From Synergistaceae bacterium (GTDB taxonomy: Bacteria; Synergistota; Synergistia; Synergistales; Aminobacteriaceae): DNA of 56,258 bases. Position 1 is the first letter of the stretch. Every line of letters starts with the position of its first letter. A program made the translations under genes and the position numbers. The notes under the pieces are model-generated. The model searched no databases. It was given only the letters and a program-made list of their open reading frames with translations, and was not told the origin of the DNA. Of this stretch, positions 23,360-31,348 are shown piece after piece. The DNA lies in NCBI GenBank assembly GCA_022837505.1, contig JALHFZ010000004.1, forward strand, positions 1 to 56,258, read 5' to 3'.

Positions 23360-25003
23360 ATGACATTTACCGTACACGTGAAAAACGGTCCTATTATTAC
23401 CAGCGATGTCCCCATCACGGGGAAAGCTGTTCTCGCTGAAAGCCGCCCTGACGGCAGCGACAGCATTGTTGCCTGGAGAGTCAATCGCTACCTCCGAACC
23501 CTCGACTGGGTCATCGATGACACGGCGGAAGTGGAGTTCATCGACACGACGACCTTCGAGGGAAGAGAAGTCTACCGGAGGTCCCTGAGCTTTCTCCTTG
23601 TTCTCGCCTGGCGCAAAGGGCTTGGAAAGGATATTATCCTCCGTCACTCCATCGGCGAAGGGTATTACTGGGAGTCCGCCAGCGGCCCTGTCACGGCGGA
23701 AGACCTCGAGACGGCAAAAGAAACCATGGCAGATCTCATCGCAAGGGATCTCCCCTTTATCCGCAAGGTCGTCTCCCTCGACAAGGCGAAGACGGTCTTC
23801 ACACGCCAGGGAAACGAAGAGGTTGCCCGGCTCTTTCAGTGGTGCGCCCTCGATCCAGTGGAGCTCTACCGCTGCATGGATCTCTACGGCTATTATTACG
23901 CGCCTTTGGCCCCGTCCACGAGCTATCTTAAATTGTATGACTTGAAAATCCTCGGACCGGGCCTTGTGCTTCAGTTTCCGACCATAAGCCACCCGGCCTC
24001 TATCCCTCCCTTCCGGGCGACCAAAAAACTCTCGGCTGTCTTTCTAGATTACGCCCGATGGCTGGAGGTCATGGGACTGCGGACTATGGATAGCCTTCAC
24101 AAAAAAATCGCCGACGGAAAGGCACTGGAGCTCATCCTCATCTCCGAGGCCTTTCACGCCAGGAATCTCGGGAACATCGCCACGGAGATCTCCTCCCGGA
24201 AAACTGTAAAGGTCGTTCCCATCGCGGGCCCCTCCGGTTCAGGGAAGACAACTCTTTCGGAACGGCTGAAAATCCAGCTTCAGGTCAGCGGCAAAAATCC
24301 CATTACCCTCGCTATGGATAACTATTTCGTCGACCGGGAGCAGACCCCCCGGGACGAGAGGGGAGAATTTGACTTCGAGGTTCTCGAAGCTCTCGATATA
24401 GGATTGCTGAAAGACCATATCCATCGTCTCCTCGGCGGCGAGGAGGTTGTCACCCCTCTCTTCGATTTCATCGAAGGGCGGAAAAAAGCCGGAAAGACAG
24501 TGCGCCTCGGGCCGGATGACATCCTCATCATGGAGGGAATCCACGGGCTGAACGACGAGATTGTGGACATCATTCCTAAAGAGCAGCGGTACGGAATTTT
24601 TGTTTCTCCCCTCACGGGGGTTAACCTCGACGACCGGAATCGCACAAGCACTACGGACAGCCGCCTTCTTCGCCGTCTTGTCCGGGATTCAAGAACCCGG
24701 GGACATTCCGCAGAAGCGACCCTGCTGCTCTGGCCGAAAGTGATCCGGGGAGCCATGAAATTCATCTTCCCCTACCAGATGAAGGCGGATATAATGTTCA
24801 ATTCATCCCTTCCCTACGAACTGTCGGTTCTTCGGGCATACGTTGACCCCATACTCCACACCGTTCCCGAGGAATCGCCGGTCTATGGGGAAGCCCAGCG
24901 CCTTCTCTTCATGCTCAAGTTCATTCCCATGATTCCGTCGGAGGACATCCCCAACAACTCCATTCTCCGGGAGTTCATCGACGGAACGTGCTTCAGCATC
25001 TAG
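23360..25003 (+). CDS. Uridine kinase-like nucleoside kinase with ThrRS-like N-terminus
   Basis: Encodes 547 aa. The first 70 residues resemble a TGS-type domain, followed by a region like the threonyl-tRNA synthetase editing/SAD domain (about 70-240, with YRRSLSFLLVLA and later GLVLQFP). The C-terminal part is a Udk/PRK-type P-loop kinase: Walker A GPSGSGKTT at about 289-297, substrate loop MDNYFVDREQTPRDERG, FDFIEGRK and MEGIHGLND. This fused architecture is known in Clostridia and Thermotogae but not biochemically defined; it is often annotated nucleoside kinase. The divergent GntR gene probably controls it. A GGGGAGGA ribosome site precedes the ATG. Confidence 0.88.
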   Translation: MTFTVHVKNGPIITSDVPITGKAVLAESRPDGSDSIVAWRVNRYLRTLDWVIDDTAEVEFIDTTTFEGREVYRRSLSFLLVLAWRKGLGKDIILRHSIGEGYYWESASGPVTAEDLETAKETMADLIARDLPFIRKVVSLDKAKTVFTRQGNEEVARLFQWCALDPVELYRCMDLYGYYYAPLAPSTSYLKLYDLKILGPGLVLQFPTISHPASIPPFRATKKLSAVFLDYARWLEVMGLRTMDSLHKKIADGKALELILISEAFHARNLGNIATEISSRKTVKVVPIAGPSGSGKTTLSERLKIQLQVSGKNPITLAMDNYFVDREQTPRDERGEFDFEVLEALDIGLLKDHIHRLLGGEEVVTPLFDFIEGRKKAGKTVRLGPDDILIMEGIHGLNDEIVDIIPKEQRYGIFVSPLTGVNLDDRNRTSTTDSRLLRRLVRDSRTRGHSAEATLLLWPKVIRGAMKFIFPYQMKADIMFNSSLPYELSVLRAYVDPILHTVPEESPVYGEAQRLLFMLKFIPMIPSEDIPNNSILREFIDGTCFSI

Positions 25004-25010
25004 GAGAGAA

Positions 25011-25844
25011 ATGACACTCCGTCCGACCATGGAGGATGTGGCGCGCCTGGCGGGGGTGAACAAGGCCACCGTCAGCAGGGCGCTCCGGGGGGACCACCGG
25101 ATATCCCCGGCCACCAGTGAAAAAGTATGGAGGGCCGCCAAGGACCTCGGCTATCGTCTCGACCGGACGGCGAGCAGCCTTTCGGGGGGGAGGACCGGGC
25201 TTGCCGCCGTGGTTCTCGAGGATCTCTACCCGTGGCTTTCTCCCGCTTTTTTCTCGGGGCTCTCCCGGGTTCTCTCCCGGGCGTCCCTCGACATCCTGCT
25301 CAAGACGGGGGGAGGGAAGGGGGACATCTTCCCCTCCCTTGCCGCAAGGAAAGTGGACTGCATCCTCTGGGCAGGGGGGGCTTCCCTCTCCCCCGAGCCT
25401 CCCGGAATTGACATCCCTCTGGTGACCCTTGGCTTTTCCCTCCCCCCCCTTCCGTCCGTGCGGGTGATTGAGGAGGAGACCCTCCTTCGCCTCCGGAAGG
25501 CCGCGGGAGGGGGGGAGCTTCGCCTTTTTTCCGGGCCCCGCCCCCTTTTCCCCTTTCTCTCCCGCTTCATCCCCGGAGGAACCCCTGGAGAGAGGGGCGT
25601 CTTCTCCGTATTTGACGGCCTTCCCCCCCGGGGGGCCGGGGGGTGCCACTGCACAACTCCTGAGATGCCCCAGCATGCCGGATTCTTCCGCCTTGAATGG
25701 CCGGCCTCGGAGATGGGCGCCCTGGGGGGGCGAAGGGTACTGAACGTTCTTTCGGGAAGCCGGACCCTGCCGGAGGTGATCTGGCTGCCCCCCCTGCTGA
25801 AGGCCCCGGGGGGGGAGATCATCCCCTATGTAAAAGGGGGATAG
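25011..25844 (+). CDS. LacI family regulator with shortened effector domain
   Basis: Encodes 277 aa, against about 330-340 for the family. The N-terminal helix-turn-helix is intact (TMEDVARLAGVNKATVSRALRG, residues 6-27) with the hinge at about 45-60. The effector domain begins normally (GLAAVVLEDLYPWLSPAFFSG) but the central part is reduced and low in conserved sugar-binding residues. Homopolymer G and C runs are frequent in this gene. It starts 7 nt after the kinase gene and is probably co-transcribed. The target is unknown. Confidence 0.85.
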   Translation: MTLRPTMEDVARLAGVNKATVSRALRGDHRISPATSEKVWRAAKDLGYRLDRTASSLSGGRTGLAAVVLEDLYPWLSPAFFSGLSRVLSRASLDILLKTGGGKGDIFPSLAARKVDCILWAGGASLSPEPPGIDIPLVTLGFSLPPLPSVRVIEEETLLRLRKAAGGGELRLFSGPRPLFPFLSRFIPGGTPGERGVFSVFDGLPPRGAGGCHCTTPEMPQHAGFFRLEWPASEMGALGGRRVLNVLSGSRTLPEVIWLPPLLKAPGGEIIPYVKGG

Positions 25845-25851
25845 AAGGCCG

Positions 25852-25888
25852 GAAAAAAGAGAGGGAGCCCTTTCAAAGCGCTCCCTCC
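25852..25888 (-). terminator. Terminator of the DUF4139 gene
   Basis: On the minus strand GGGAGCGC... pairs with GGCTCCC across a short AT-rich loop (stem 25862-25888), followed by CTCTTTTTT. It may also slow plus-strand transcripts from the LacI gene. Confidence 0.75.
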
Positions 25889-25896
25889 TGGGAATT

Positions 25897-27420
25897 TTAC
25901 TGAATAATTATTTCCTTGTCTGAGGGATAGCCGAGTCTGTAGACTACCCTGACCGTCTTTTTCTCCCCCGGATTGAGATCAATCTTCCATGTGAGGATGT
26001 TCTGATTCGTCTGCTCCGCAGGCTTCGGATCGACCGTGACGGTCTCCACGGTGATCTTCTCCTGGGCCGAAAGGGGGATGCGGTCTTTGAGCTGCAGGGT
26101 TACTTTGGAGGGCGTTCCGTTGGTCACGTCGATGGTATACCCCTCCTCAAGGCGTCCTTTTCCTATCCAGCTGCTTCCCTCCTTTTTCACGATTTTTTCC
26201 CGGACTGCAGTGACAAGAGGCATTTTCCCGAAAGCTGCCGTAAAAGCCGTTCCTTCTCCCTGCTCCTTGAGGACTGTTTTTCCAGATGCGTTTCCGTCGA
26301 CAAATAGGTCTGCCGGAGCGGGAAGAAGCGAGATGGGGAGTTCTTTCACCTCCGCTGTGACCCACGCCTGTTTCGAGAGGAGGGGAACGGCGACAATGGC
26401 CACCTCGCTTTGCATGCCGAAGGTGCCGAGGGTAAATTCAGCCACGGTACCGTCGCCCTCGGTCTTCCCTTCGACCCGGACCGACATGTCCGTAAGTGTC
26501 CGGACAATGGCCGGGGGAGCGTAGGGGGCGGCTTGAGAAGATTCTTCGCTCAGCATCACTGCGCTCCTTCCAAGCATGGCGGGGCGCATAGATTTATCCA
26601 GTTCCTCTTCGTAGTCGACGATCTGTGGGGTCAGCTTGGGAGGGCTTACGGAAAGAGAAGGAATCGTCGTGTGGAAGATCAGCGTCCCCGAAAGGGAAAT
26701 CCCGGTTTTCTGCATCGCCGCGGCTCTCAGTTTACCGTCGATCTTTCCGGTAGCGCTTTCCAGATCCATTCTATAGGATGGGGCCCATCCGGCCTGGGAT
26801 GTCCACCCCTCTACGAGGAAATTTCCCTTCCCAGAGAGCGTTGCTGAAATTGAAAGAACCCGGTCAGCATTCTCGGGCATGCGGGAGTCGTATTCATCCA
26901 TCAGGACTGAAAGACTTTCGTCTGTTTTCCTTATTTCCTCGTTCAGGGAGACCATCTCTGTCCCCAGTTTTTCCCGAAGCTCCCGGGCGGTTTCGATATA
27001 GGCCGTTATTTCGGGGCCCTTGAGGTCCTTGGGAAGAGGGCCTGACAGGAGATTGAAGGACTGGGTGATCGCGGCTGTTTTTGCTTCGAGGAGCGATTTC
27101 TCCTTTTTTTTGCTGTCTATGCTGGCTTTGAGTTCGGCGAGAACCGGGGGAATCCATCCCGGACGGGGCAGATCCTCCACTGAAAAAGACTGGACGGTCA
27201 GTCCGTCAGAGGCAAGGGGACGGATGGAATCTTTATCGAAAGTGGCTGGAAGTTCGAAAGACACCTTCTCCGAATAGGGAATGGAAAAAGTGACCCTTGC
27301 CCCTTCGGGATAGAGATCCGTCGTCGTGGACATCCCTTCTGGTATGGCAAGAGCCTGCTTGCATCCTCCGAAGAGGACAAGAGCTAAGAGAAAAAGAAAT
27401 ATTCTTGTGGAACAGTTCAT
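25897..27420 (-). CDS. DUF4139-domain lipoprotein
   Basis: Encodes 507 aa. Residues 1-20 form a lipoprotein signal with lipobox LFGGC, so it should be anchored to the outer or inner membrane from the periplasm. The N-terminal third has a coiled-coil helix (about 95-180, KKKEKSLLEAK, REKLGTEMVSLNEEIRK). The C-terminal half is the DUF4139 beta-sandwich region, ending in TWKIDLNPGEKKTVRVVYRLGYP, a hallmark of this mucoidy-inhibitor-like family. Function unknown. ATG 27420 has AAGGAGG 8 nt ahead; the frame is open to 27456. Confidence 0.85.
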   Translation of the reverse strand: MNCSTRIFLFLLALVLFGGCKQALAIPEGMSTTTDLYPEGARVTFSIPYSEKVSFELPATFDKDSIRPLASDGLTVQSFSVEDLPRPGWIPPVLAELKASIDSKKKEKSLLEAKTAAITQSFNLLSGPLPKDLKGPEITAYIETARELREKLGTEMVSLNEEIRKTDESLSVLMDEYDSRMPENADRVLSISATLSGKGNFLVEGWTSQAGWAPSYRMDLESATGKIDGKLRAAAMQKTGISLSGTLIFHTTIPSLSVSPPKLTPQIVDYEEELDKSMRPAMLGRSAVMLSEESSQAAPYAPPAIVRTLTDMSVRVEGKTEGDGTVAEFTLGTFGMQSEVAIVAVPLLSKQAWVTAEVKELPISLLPAPADLFVDGNASGKTVLKEQGEGTAFTAAFGKMPLVTAVREKIVKKEGSSWIGKGRLEEGYTIDVTNGTPSKVTLQLKDRIPLSAQEKITVETVTVDPKPAEQTNQNILTWKIDLNPGEKKTVRVVYRLGYPSDKEIIIQ

Positions 27421-27443
27421 CGGGCATTCCTCCTTATGGATTT

Positions 27444-27464
27444 GGGCGAAAAGCACCTTCGCCC
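27444..27464. promoter_or_regulatory. Small hairpin in the DUF4139 leader
   Basis: GGGCGAA (27444-27450) pairs with TTCGCCC (27458-27464), 7-nt loop. It would lie in the 5' leader of the minus-strand gene, just upstream of its ribosome site. The rest of the divergent gap holds a plus-strand TATAAT at 27551-27556 for ychF. Confidence 0.4.
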
Positions 27465-27615
27465 TCCGTCAATAATAACAGAAAAATTATGCTGAAAAGA
27501 GAGATAACCGTCCCCTGAGCCCCGGTGGTATTTTTCTCCCCTGAAGCGGGTATAATGCTTGAGAAAAGAGAGGGAATGATTTTCTTCCCCTTGGAGGGAA
27601 AAGGAGGGAGTTTTT

Positions 27616-28707
27616 GTGCTTAAATGCGGCATCATCGGCCTTCCGCTCAGCGGAAAGAGCACGATTTTCAACGTCGTAACCCGGGCCGGCGCCGAGGTTA
27701 AGCCCTATGCAGGCGGAAAGACCGATCCCAACAGGGCCATGGTGAATGTCCCCGATTTCCGTTTTGATCGCCTGGCGGCCTTTTTTGAACCCCGCAAGGT
27801 CACCCCCGCCACGGTGGAGTTCGTCGACCTTGCCGGGCTTTCCAGAAACGCCAGCAAGGGGGAAGGGGTGGGAAACGCCTTCCTCTCCTTTGTCGCCGAA
27901 TCGGACGCCCTGGTCCATGTGGTCCGTTTCTTTGACAATCCTGAGGTTCCCCATCCGGAGGGATCGAATGACCCCGTCCGGGACTGGAATATCGTCGAGA
28001 TGGAGCTGATCCTCCGGGATCTTGCCGTCATCGAAAACCGTCTCTCCAGGCTGTCCGGAAAGAAAAAAAATCTTCCTGCGGAACAGGTCGAGACGGAGCT
28101 TCTCGAACGATGCCAAGCCCATCTTCTTGAGGAGCGCCCCCTCAGGGATCTCCCCCTCACCCCGGAGGAGCAGAAGATGGTCAGCGGGTTCACCTTCGTC
28201 ACCCAGAAGCCGGAGCTTATCGTGGCGAATCTCGACGAAAGCCAGACGGCCGAGGACCTTCCGGCCTTGATCGCTTTGAAAGACCTGGCAGCCGAGAAGG
28301 GGCTCAGCCTGCTCAAGGTCTTCGGCAGCATGGAGATGGAGCTGGCGGAGTTTCCTCCGGAGGAGCAGGAGGAGTTCATGAAGGACCTCGGCGTCACCGA
28401 GCCCGGAAGGGACCGGCTGATTGGAGAGGCCTACCGCCTTCTCGGCCTTATCTCCTTTTTCACCACGGGAAAGGACGAGGTGAAGGCCTGGACCCTCAGG
28501 AAAGGGCAGAATGCCGTGGACGCCGCCGGGGCTATCCACTCCGACCTTGCCCGGGGGTTCATCCGCGCTCAGGTCGTCTCCTACGAGGATTTCACAGCCT
28601 TGGATAACTCCCTCGCCAAGTGCAGGGAAAAGGGGCTCCTTCGCCTCGAGGGAAAGGAGTACCGGGTGGCAGACGGTGATTTGATCGAGATCCGTTTTAA
28701 CGTCTAA
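27616..28707 (+). CDS. ychF: YchF/OLA1-type P-loop NTPase
   Basis: Encodes 363 aa from a GTG with AAGGAGGGAG ahead. It is the Obg-related ATPase that binds ribosomes. G1 is GLPLSGKST (usually GLPNVGKST), switch region and G3 are DLAGLSRNASKGEGVGNAFLSFV, and a TGS domain ends the protein (AGAIHSDLARGFIRA ... DGDLIEIRFNV). The central coiled-coil (about 125-180) is present. The Leu-Ser in place of Asn-Val in the P-loop is unusual but the Gly-Lys-Ser core is intact. A small unknown gene follows by 52 nt. Confidence 0.93.
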   Translation: MLKCGIIGLPLSGKSTIFNVVTRAGAEVKPYAGGKTDPNRAMVNVPDFRFDRLAAFFEPRKVTPATVEFVDLAGLSRNASKGEGVGNAFLSFVAESDALVHVVRFFDNPEVPHPEGSNDPVRDWNIVEMELILRDLAVIENRLSRLSGKKKNLPAEQVETELLERCQAHLLEERPLRDLPLTPEEQKMVSGFTFVTQKPELIVANLDESQTAEDLPALIALKDLAAEKGLSLLKVFGSMEMELAEFPPEEQEEFMKDLGVTEPGRDRLIGEAYRLLGLISFFTTGKDEVKAWTLRKGQNAVDAAGAIHSDLARGFIRAQVVSYEDFTALDNSLAKCREKGLLRLEGKEYRVADGDLIEIRFNV

Positions 28708-28759
28708 AGGGGAATATGATACAATAAAAACCTATTCAACGTTAAAGGAGGCGCTTTTC

Positions 28760-29197
28760 ATGGCCATGCCGATGCAGGTAAGTCTCGATGAAATTCTGTC
28801 CATGCTGCTCGCCCGGGTGGACAGCCTGGTTCTGAGCGATGAAAATTCAAAGAGCAAGTTCAATATCATCACGAGGGTCCTCTACAAAAAGGGGATTTTG
28901 ACCGACGAAGACGTCATGGAGTCCATCCGGGAGGAGCACCGGGTTCTCCTGGGCCTCGGGCTCATCACCGAGGAACCCGATGAGGATACGGTGAAAGCCA
29001 TTTCCGAGAGTATCCTCCAGTGGATCAAGGGGGACGTGGACGCCCTGAAAAAGGGGATGGAGGAGTACGAGCGCCGTCTCCAGGAGAACATGAACCGCCA
29101 GGCCCAGAAGCCGAAGATCGACGTTGCCTCCCCCGCGGTGCTTCAGCAGCTCAACCGCATGGGCGGGAAGCAGGGGGGCGGAAAGATCATCCTCTAG
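28760..29197 (+). CDS. Hypothetical protein, 145 aa
   Basis: Encodes 145 aa, soluble and mostly helical. The N-terminal half (SLDEILSMLLARVDSLVLSD, then KFNIITRVLYKKGILTDEDV) looks like a short dimerising helical domain; the C-terminus is polar, Gln-rich and ends GGKQGGGKIIL. A pattern of nitrile-hydratase-like or spore-type helices was considered and not supported. GTTAAAGGAGGCG precedes ATG 28760. Location after ychF suggests co-expression. Function not assigned. Confidence 0.7.
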   Translation: MAMPMQVSLDEILSMLLARVDSLVLSDENSKSKFNIITRVLYKKGILTDEDVMESIREEHRVLLGLGLITEEPDEDTVKAISESILQWIKGDVDALKKGMEEYERRLQENMNRQAQKPKIDVASPAVLQQLNRMGGKQGGGKIIL

Positions 29198-29246
29198 CCC
29201 TCGGCACCATCCTGAACAGGCACCAGGGCCGGGCAGATCTATTGTA

Positions 29247-29275
29247 AGAAAACAAAGGGGTCCCTCAGGGATCCG
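29247..29275 (-). terminator. Putative terminator of rtcB
   Basis: Minus strand: GGATCCC pairs with GGGACCC (one A.C mismatch, loop TGA), followed by CTTTGTTTT. It ends the rtcB transcript about 85 nt past the stop. Confidence 0.5.
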
Positions 29276-29285
29276 GAGGATACTG

Positions 29286-29335
29286 CGGGTGCGTCCCCCG
29301 AAAGATAATCTCAGGGAAAACGGGGGGCGCACCCG
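29286..29335. promoter_or_regulatory. 15-bp hairpin in the convergent gap
   Basis: The arms at 29286-29300 and 29321-29335 (CGGGTGCGTCCCCCG / CGGGGGGCGCACCCG) pair over all 15 positions with one G.U wobble. The loop is 20 nt and A-rich. No T-run follows on either strand, so it is not a classic terminator; it may be a 3'-UTR stabiliser or an RNA processing site. Lies between the 145-aa gene and rtcB. Confidence 0.6.
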
Positions 29336-29358
29336 TCCTGTATTCCCTGAACCCGGAA

Positions 29359-30549
29359 TTACCCCTTGATAACCGCCAGAGGCTGCAGCTCTATCTGCAC
29401 CTCCACCAGGTCGGTCTGATTCCCCATGACCTCATCGATGTCCTTATAGGATTCCGGCGCCTCATCAAGGTCCGAACGGCGGCGGATGGCGTGCAAAATA
29501 CCCTGTTCATCGAGGGATCGCACTACCTCCTTCAAGTCGAGGGTTTTTCGGGCTCTGGCCCGGCTCATGATCCTTCCGGCACCGTGGGAGCAGGATTCGA
29601 AGGACTGGGCTTCCCCCTTCCCCGTTACCAGGAAAGAACGGGTTCCCTGGGAGCCCGGGATCATCCCCCATTCTCCCTTCCGGGCACGGGTTGCTCCCTT
29701 CCGGTGCACGATGACCTCGGCCCCGAAGTGCTCCTCCAGGGCGGCGAAGTTGTGGGGCTTATTGATGAAGTCCGCAAATTCGACTCCGGGCAGGACGCCC
29801 CTGAAAGCCTCCTTCACCCGCTCCATCATCAGTTTTCTGTTGGCCAGGGCGAATTCGAGACAATAGTTCATCTCGTTCCAGTACAGATCAAAATACCCTG
29901 ATGTTTCAGGGATATATGCCAGATCCTGAGAGAGGTCCTCTCCGGATTCGGCGTTCATCCTTTTTGCCCCGTCGTTGTAGTGATTGGCCACGGTGAAACC
30001 GATGTTGCGGGAGCCGGAGTGGATCATGATCCAGATATATCCGTCCGATCCTTTCTGGATCTCGATAAAATGGTTCCCTCCGCCCAGAGTGCCTATCTGA
30101 TGAAGGGCGCTTTGGTACTCCTGATTCACCACAGGAAGGTCCCCATCACGCGGCGGCATCCAGGCCTCGTCCTGGGGGGTTTTGTGGTGATTGAAGCCAA
30201 CGGGTACGGTTCGGCGGATGCTGCCCATGATCTTTTTCAAGTCATCTGTTTCCACCTCCGTCAGACTGGTGCGCAGAGAGCACATGCCGCAGCCGATATC
30301 CACGCCCACGGCGTTGGGAAGGACAACTCCCCGGGTGGCGAGTATTGCCCCGATGGGCATTCCGTACCCCAGATGGGTGTCAGGCATGATGGCGATATGG
30401 CTGAAGGCAAAGGGAAGATTCGCCAGATTTCGAGCCTGCTCCAGAGCACCTTCCTCCATTTGATCAATCTTCAGCCACAGCTTTATGGGCAATCTCTCCG
30501 TATCAATTATCTCGTACCCTCTGGTTTGTCTGTTATCCTCTCGTTTCAC
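29359..30549 (-). CDS. rtcB: RNA-splicing ligase RtcB
   Basis: Encodes 396 aa, full length for bacterial RtcB. It joins RNA 2',3'-cyclic phosphate or 3'-phosphate ends to 5'-OH ends using GTP and Mn2+. Visible signatures are NAVGVDIGCGM (metal Asp and Cys), GTLGGGNHF, HSGSRNIG, and ESCSHGAGR with the GMP-accepting His at about residue 322. GTG 30549 with GGGAGGGA 8 nt ahead is the start. It stands 51 nt downstream of the DUF554 gene; no rtcA or rtcR lies here. Its RNA substrate, possibly a damaged tRNA, is unknown. Confidence 0.96.
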   Translation of the reverse strand: MKREDNRQTRGYEIIDTERLPIKLWLKIDQMEEGALEQARNLANLPFAFSHIAIMPDTHLGYGMPIGAILATRGVVLPNAVGVDIGCGMCSLRTSLTEVETDDLKKIMGSIRRTVPVGFNHHKTPQDEAWMPPRDGDLPVVNQEYQSALHQIGTLGGGNHFIEIQKGSDGYIWIMIHSGSRNIGFTVANHYNDGAKRMNAESGEDLSQDLAYIPETSGYFDLYWNEMNYCLEFALANRKLMMERVKEAFRGVLPGVEFADFINKPHNFAALEEHFGAEVIVHRKGATRARKGEWGMIPGSQGTRSFLVTGKGEAQSFESCSHGAGRIMSRARARKTLDLKEVVRSLDEQGILHAIRRRSDLDEAPESYKDIDEVMGNQTDLVEVQIELQPLAVIKG

Positions 30550-30600
30550 TTGAAGTCCCTCCCTTGAAAAACAGATAAGCTCCCGGCCGGACTTCAGGCC

Positions 30601-31305
30601 TCAGGAGAAAAGGGATGCAAGAATTCCCGCCGCAAGGAGGGCGGGGAGCATGTTGATGACCTTCAGGGTCTTGATCTCGAGGACGGAGAGGGCGATGCCG
30701 ATAAGCAGCAGCCCTCCCGCGGCGCTCACCTCGTCGATGACCGGCTGGGTCATGAAGGTCTGGACAGTGCCGGCAAGCAGGGTCATCCCCCCCTGGTAGA
30801 GGAGGACGGGGATCGCCGAGAAGAGGACGCCGATGCCGAGGGATGCCGCCAGGGCAATGGAAGCCATTCCGTCCATGAGGGATTTCGTGACATAGAGGCG
30901 GGGGACCCCCCCCATCCCCTCCTCAAGGGCTCCGAGGATGGCCATGGACCCGACGCAGAAGAGAAGGGACGAGGCCATGAACCCCTCGGTGAACTTCTCG
31001 TTCTTCGACCGGATCTTTGCCTTCGTCCATTCCGCAAGGCGGTTCATCTGCCTGTCGAGATCGAGGAATTCCCCCGCGATGGATCCGATGACGATGCTGA
31101 AGGCAAGGATGAGGAAGTTCTGGGTTTTCTGGGCCATGAAGACGCCGAGAAAGAGGGTGAGCAGCCCCAGCCCGTGAAAGGTGATGCCGATGTATCGCTG
31201 GGGAAGGCGGGAGTGGAAGGCCAGTCCCACCAGGGAGCCGAGGACGACGGCGCCGGCGTTCAGGATGCTTCCTGCCGCCGGGATCTGATCAAAGAAAAAA
31301 TTCAC
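30601..31305 (-). CDS. DUF554 membrane protein
   Basis: Encodes 234 aa with six to seven membrane helices. The start PAAGSILNAGAVVLGSLVGLAF and ALEEGMGGVPRLYVTKSLMDGMASIALA are typical of the YdfK/YqgA (DUF554) family, whose function is not known. GTG 31305 has GAGGAAGGAAATATC ahead. It follows the second permease gene by 43 nt and precedes rtcB, so the BMP transporter operon may run through it. Confidence 0.9.
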   Translation of the reverse strand: MNFFFDQIPAAGSILNAGAVVLGSLVGLAFHSRLPQRYIGITFHGLGLLTLFLGVFMAQKTQNFLILAFSIVIGSIAGEFLDLDRQMNRLAEWTKAKIRSKNEKFTEGFMASSLLFCVGSMAILGALEEGMGGVPRLYVTKSLMDGMASIALAASLGIGVLFSAIPVLLYQGGMTLLAGTVQTFMTQPVIDEVSAAGGLLLIGIALSVLEIKTLKVINMLPALLAAGILASLFS

Positions 31306-31348
31306 GATATTTCCTTCCTCCTGCTGCTTGCAAAAATTGAAATTTCCA

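Noticed and set aside
27487..28539. 350-residue antisense ORF over ychF
   Set aside because: YchF motifs are complete on the plus strand, and the antisense product has no recognisable domain.
29198..29358. Riboswitch in the ychF-rtcB gap
   Set aside because: Only simple hairpins are seen; no conserved core of a known class could be matched, and the gap is at the 3' ends of both genes.
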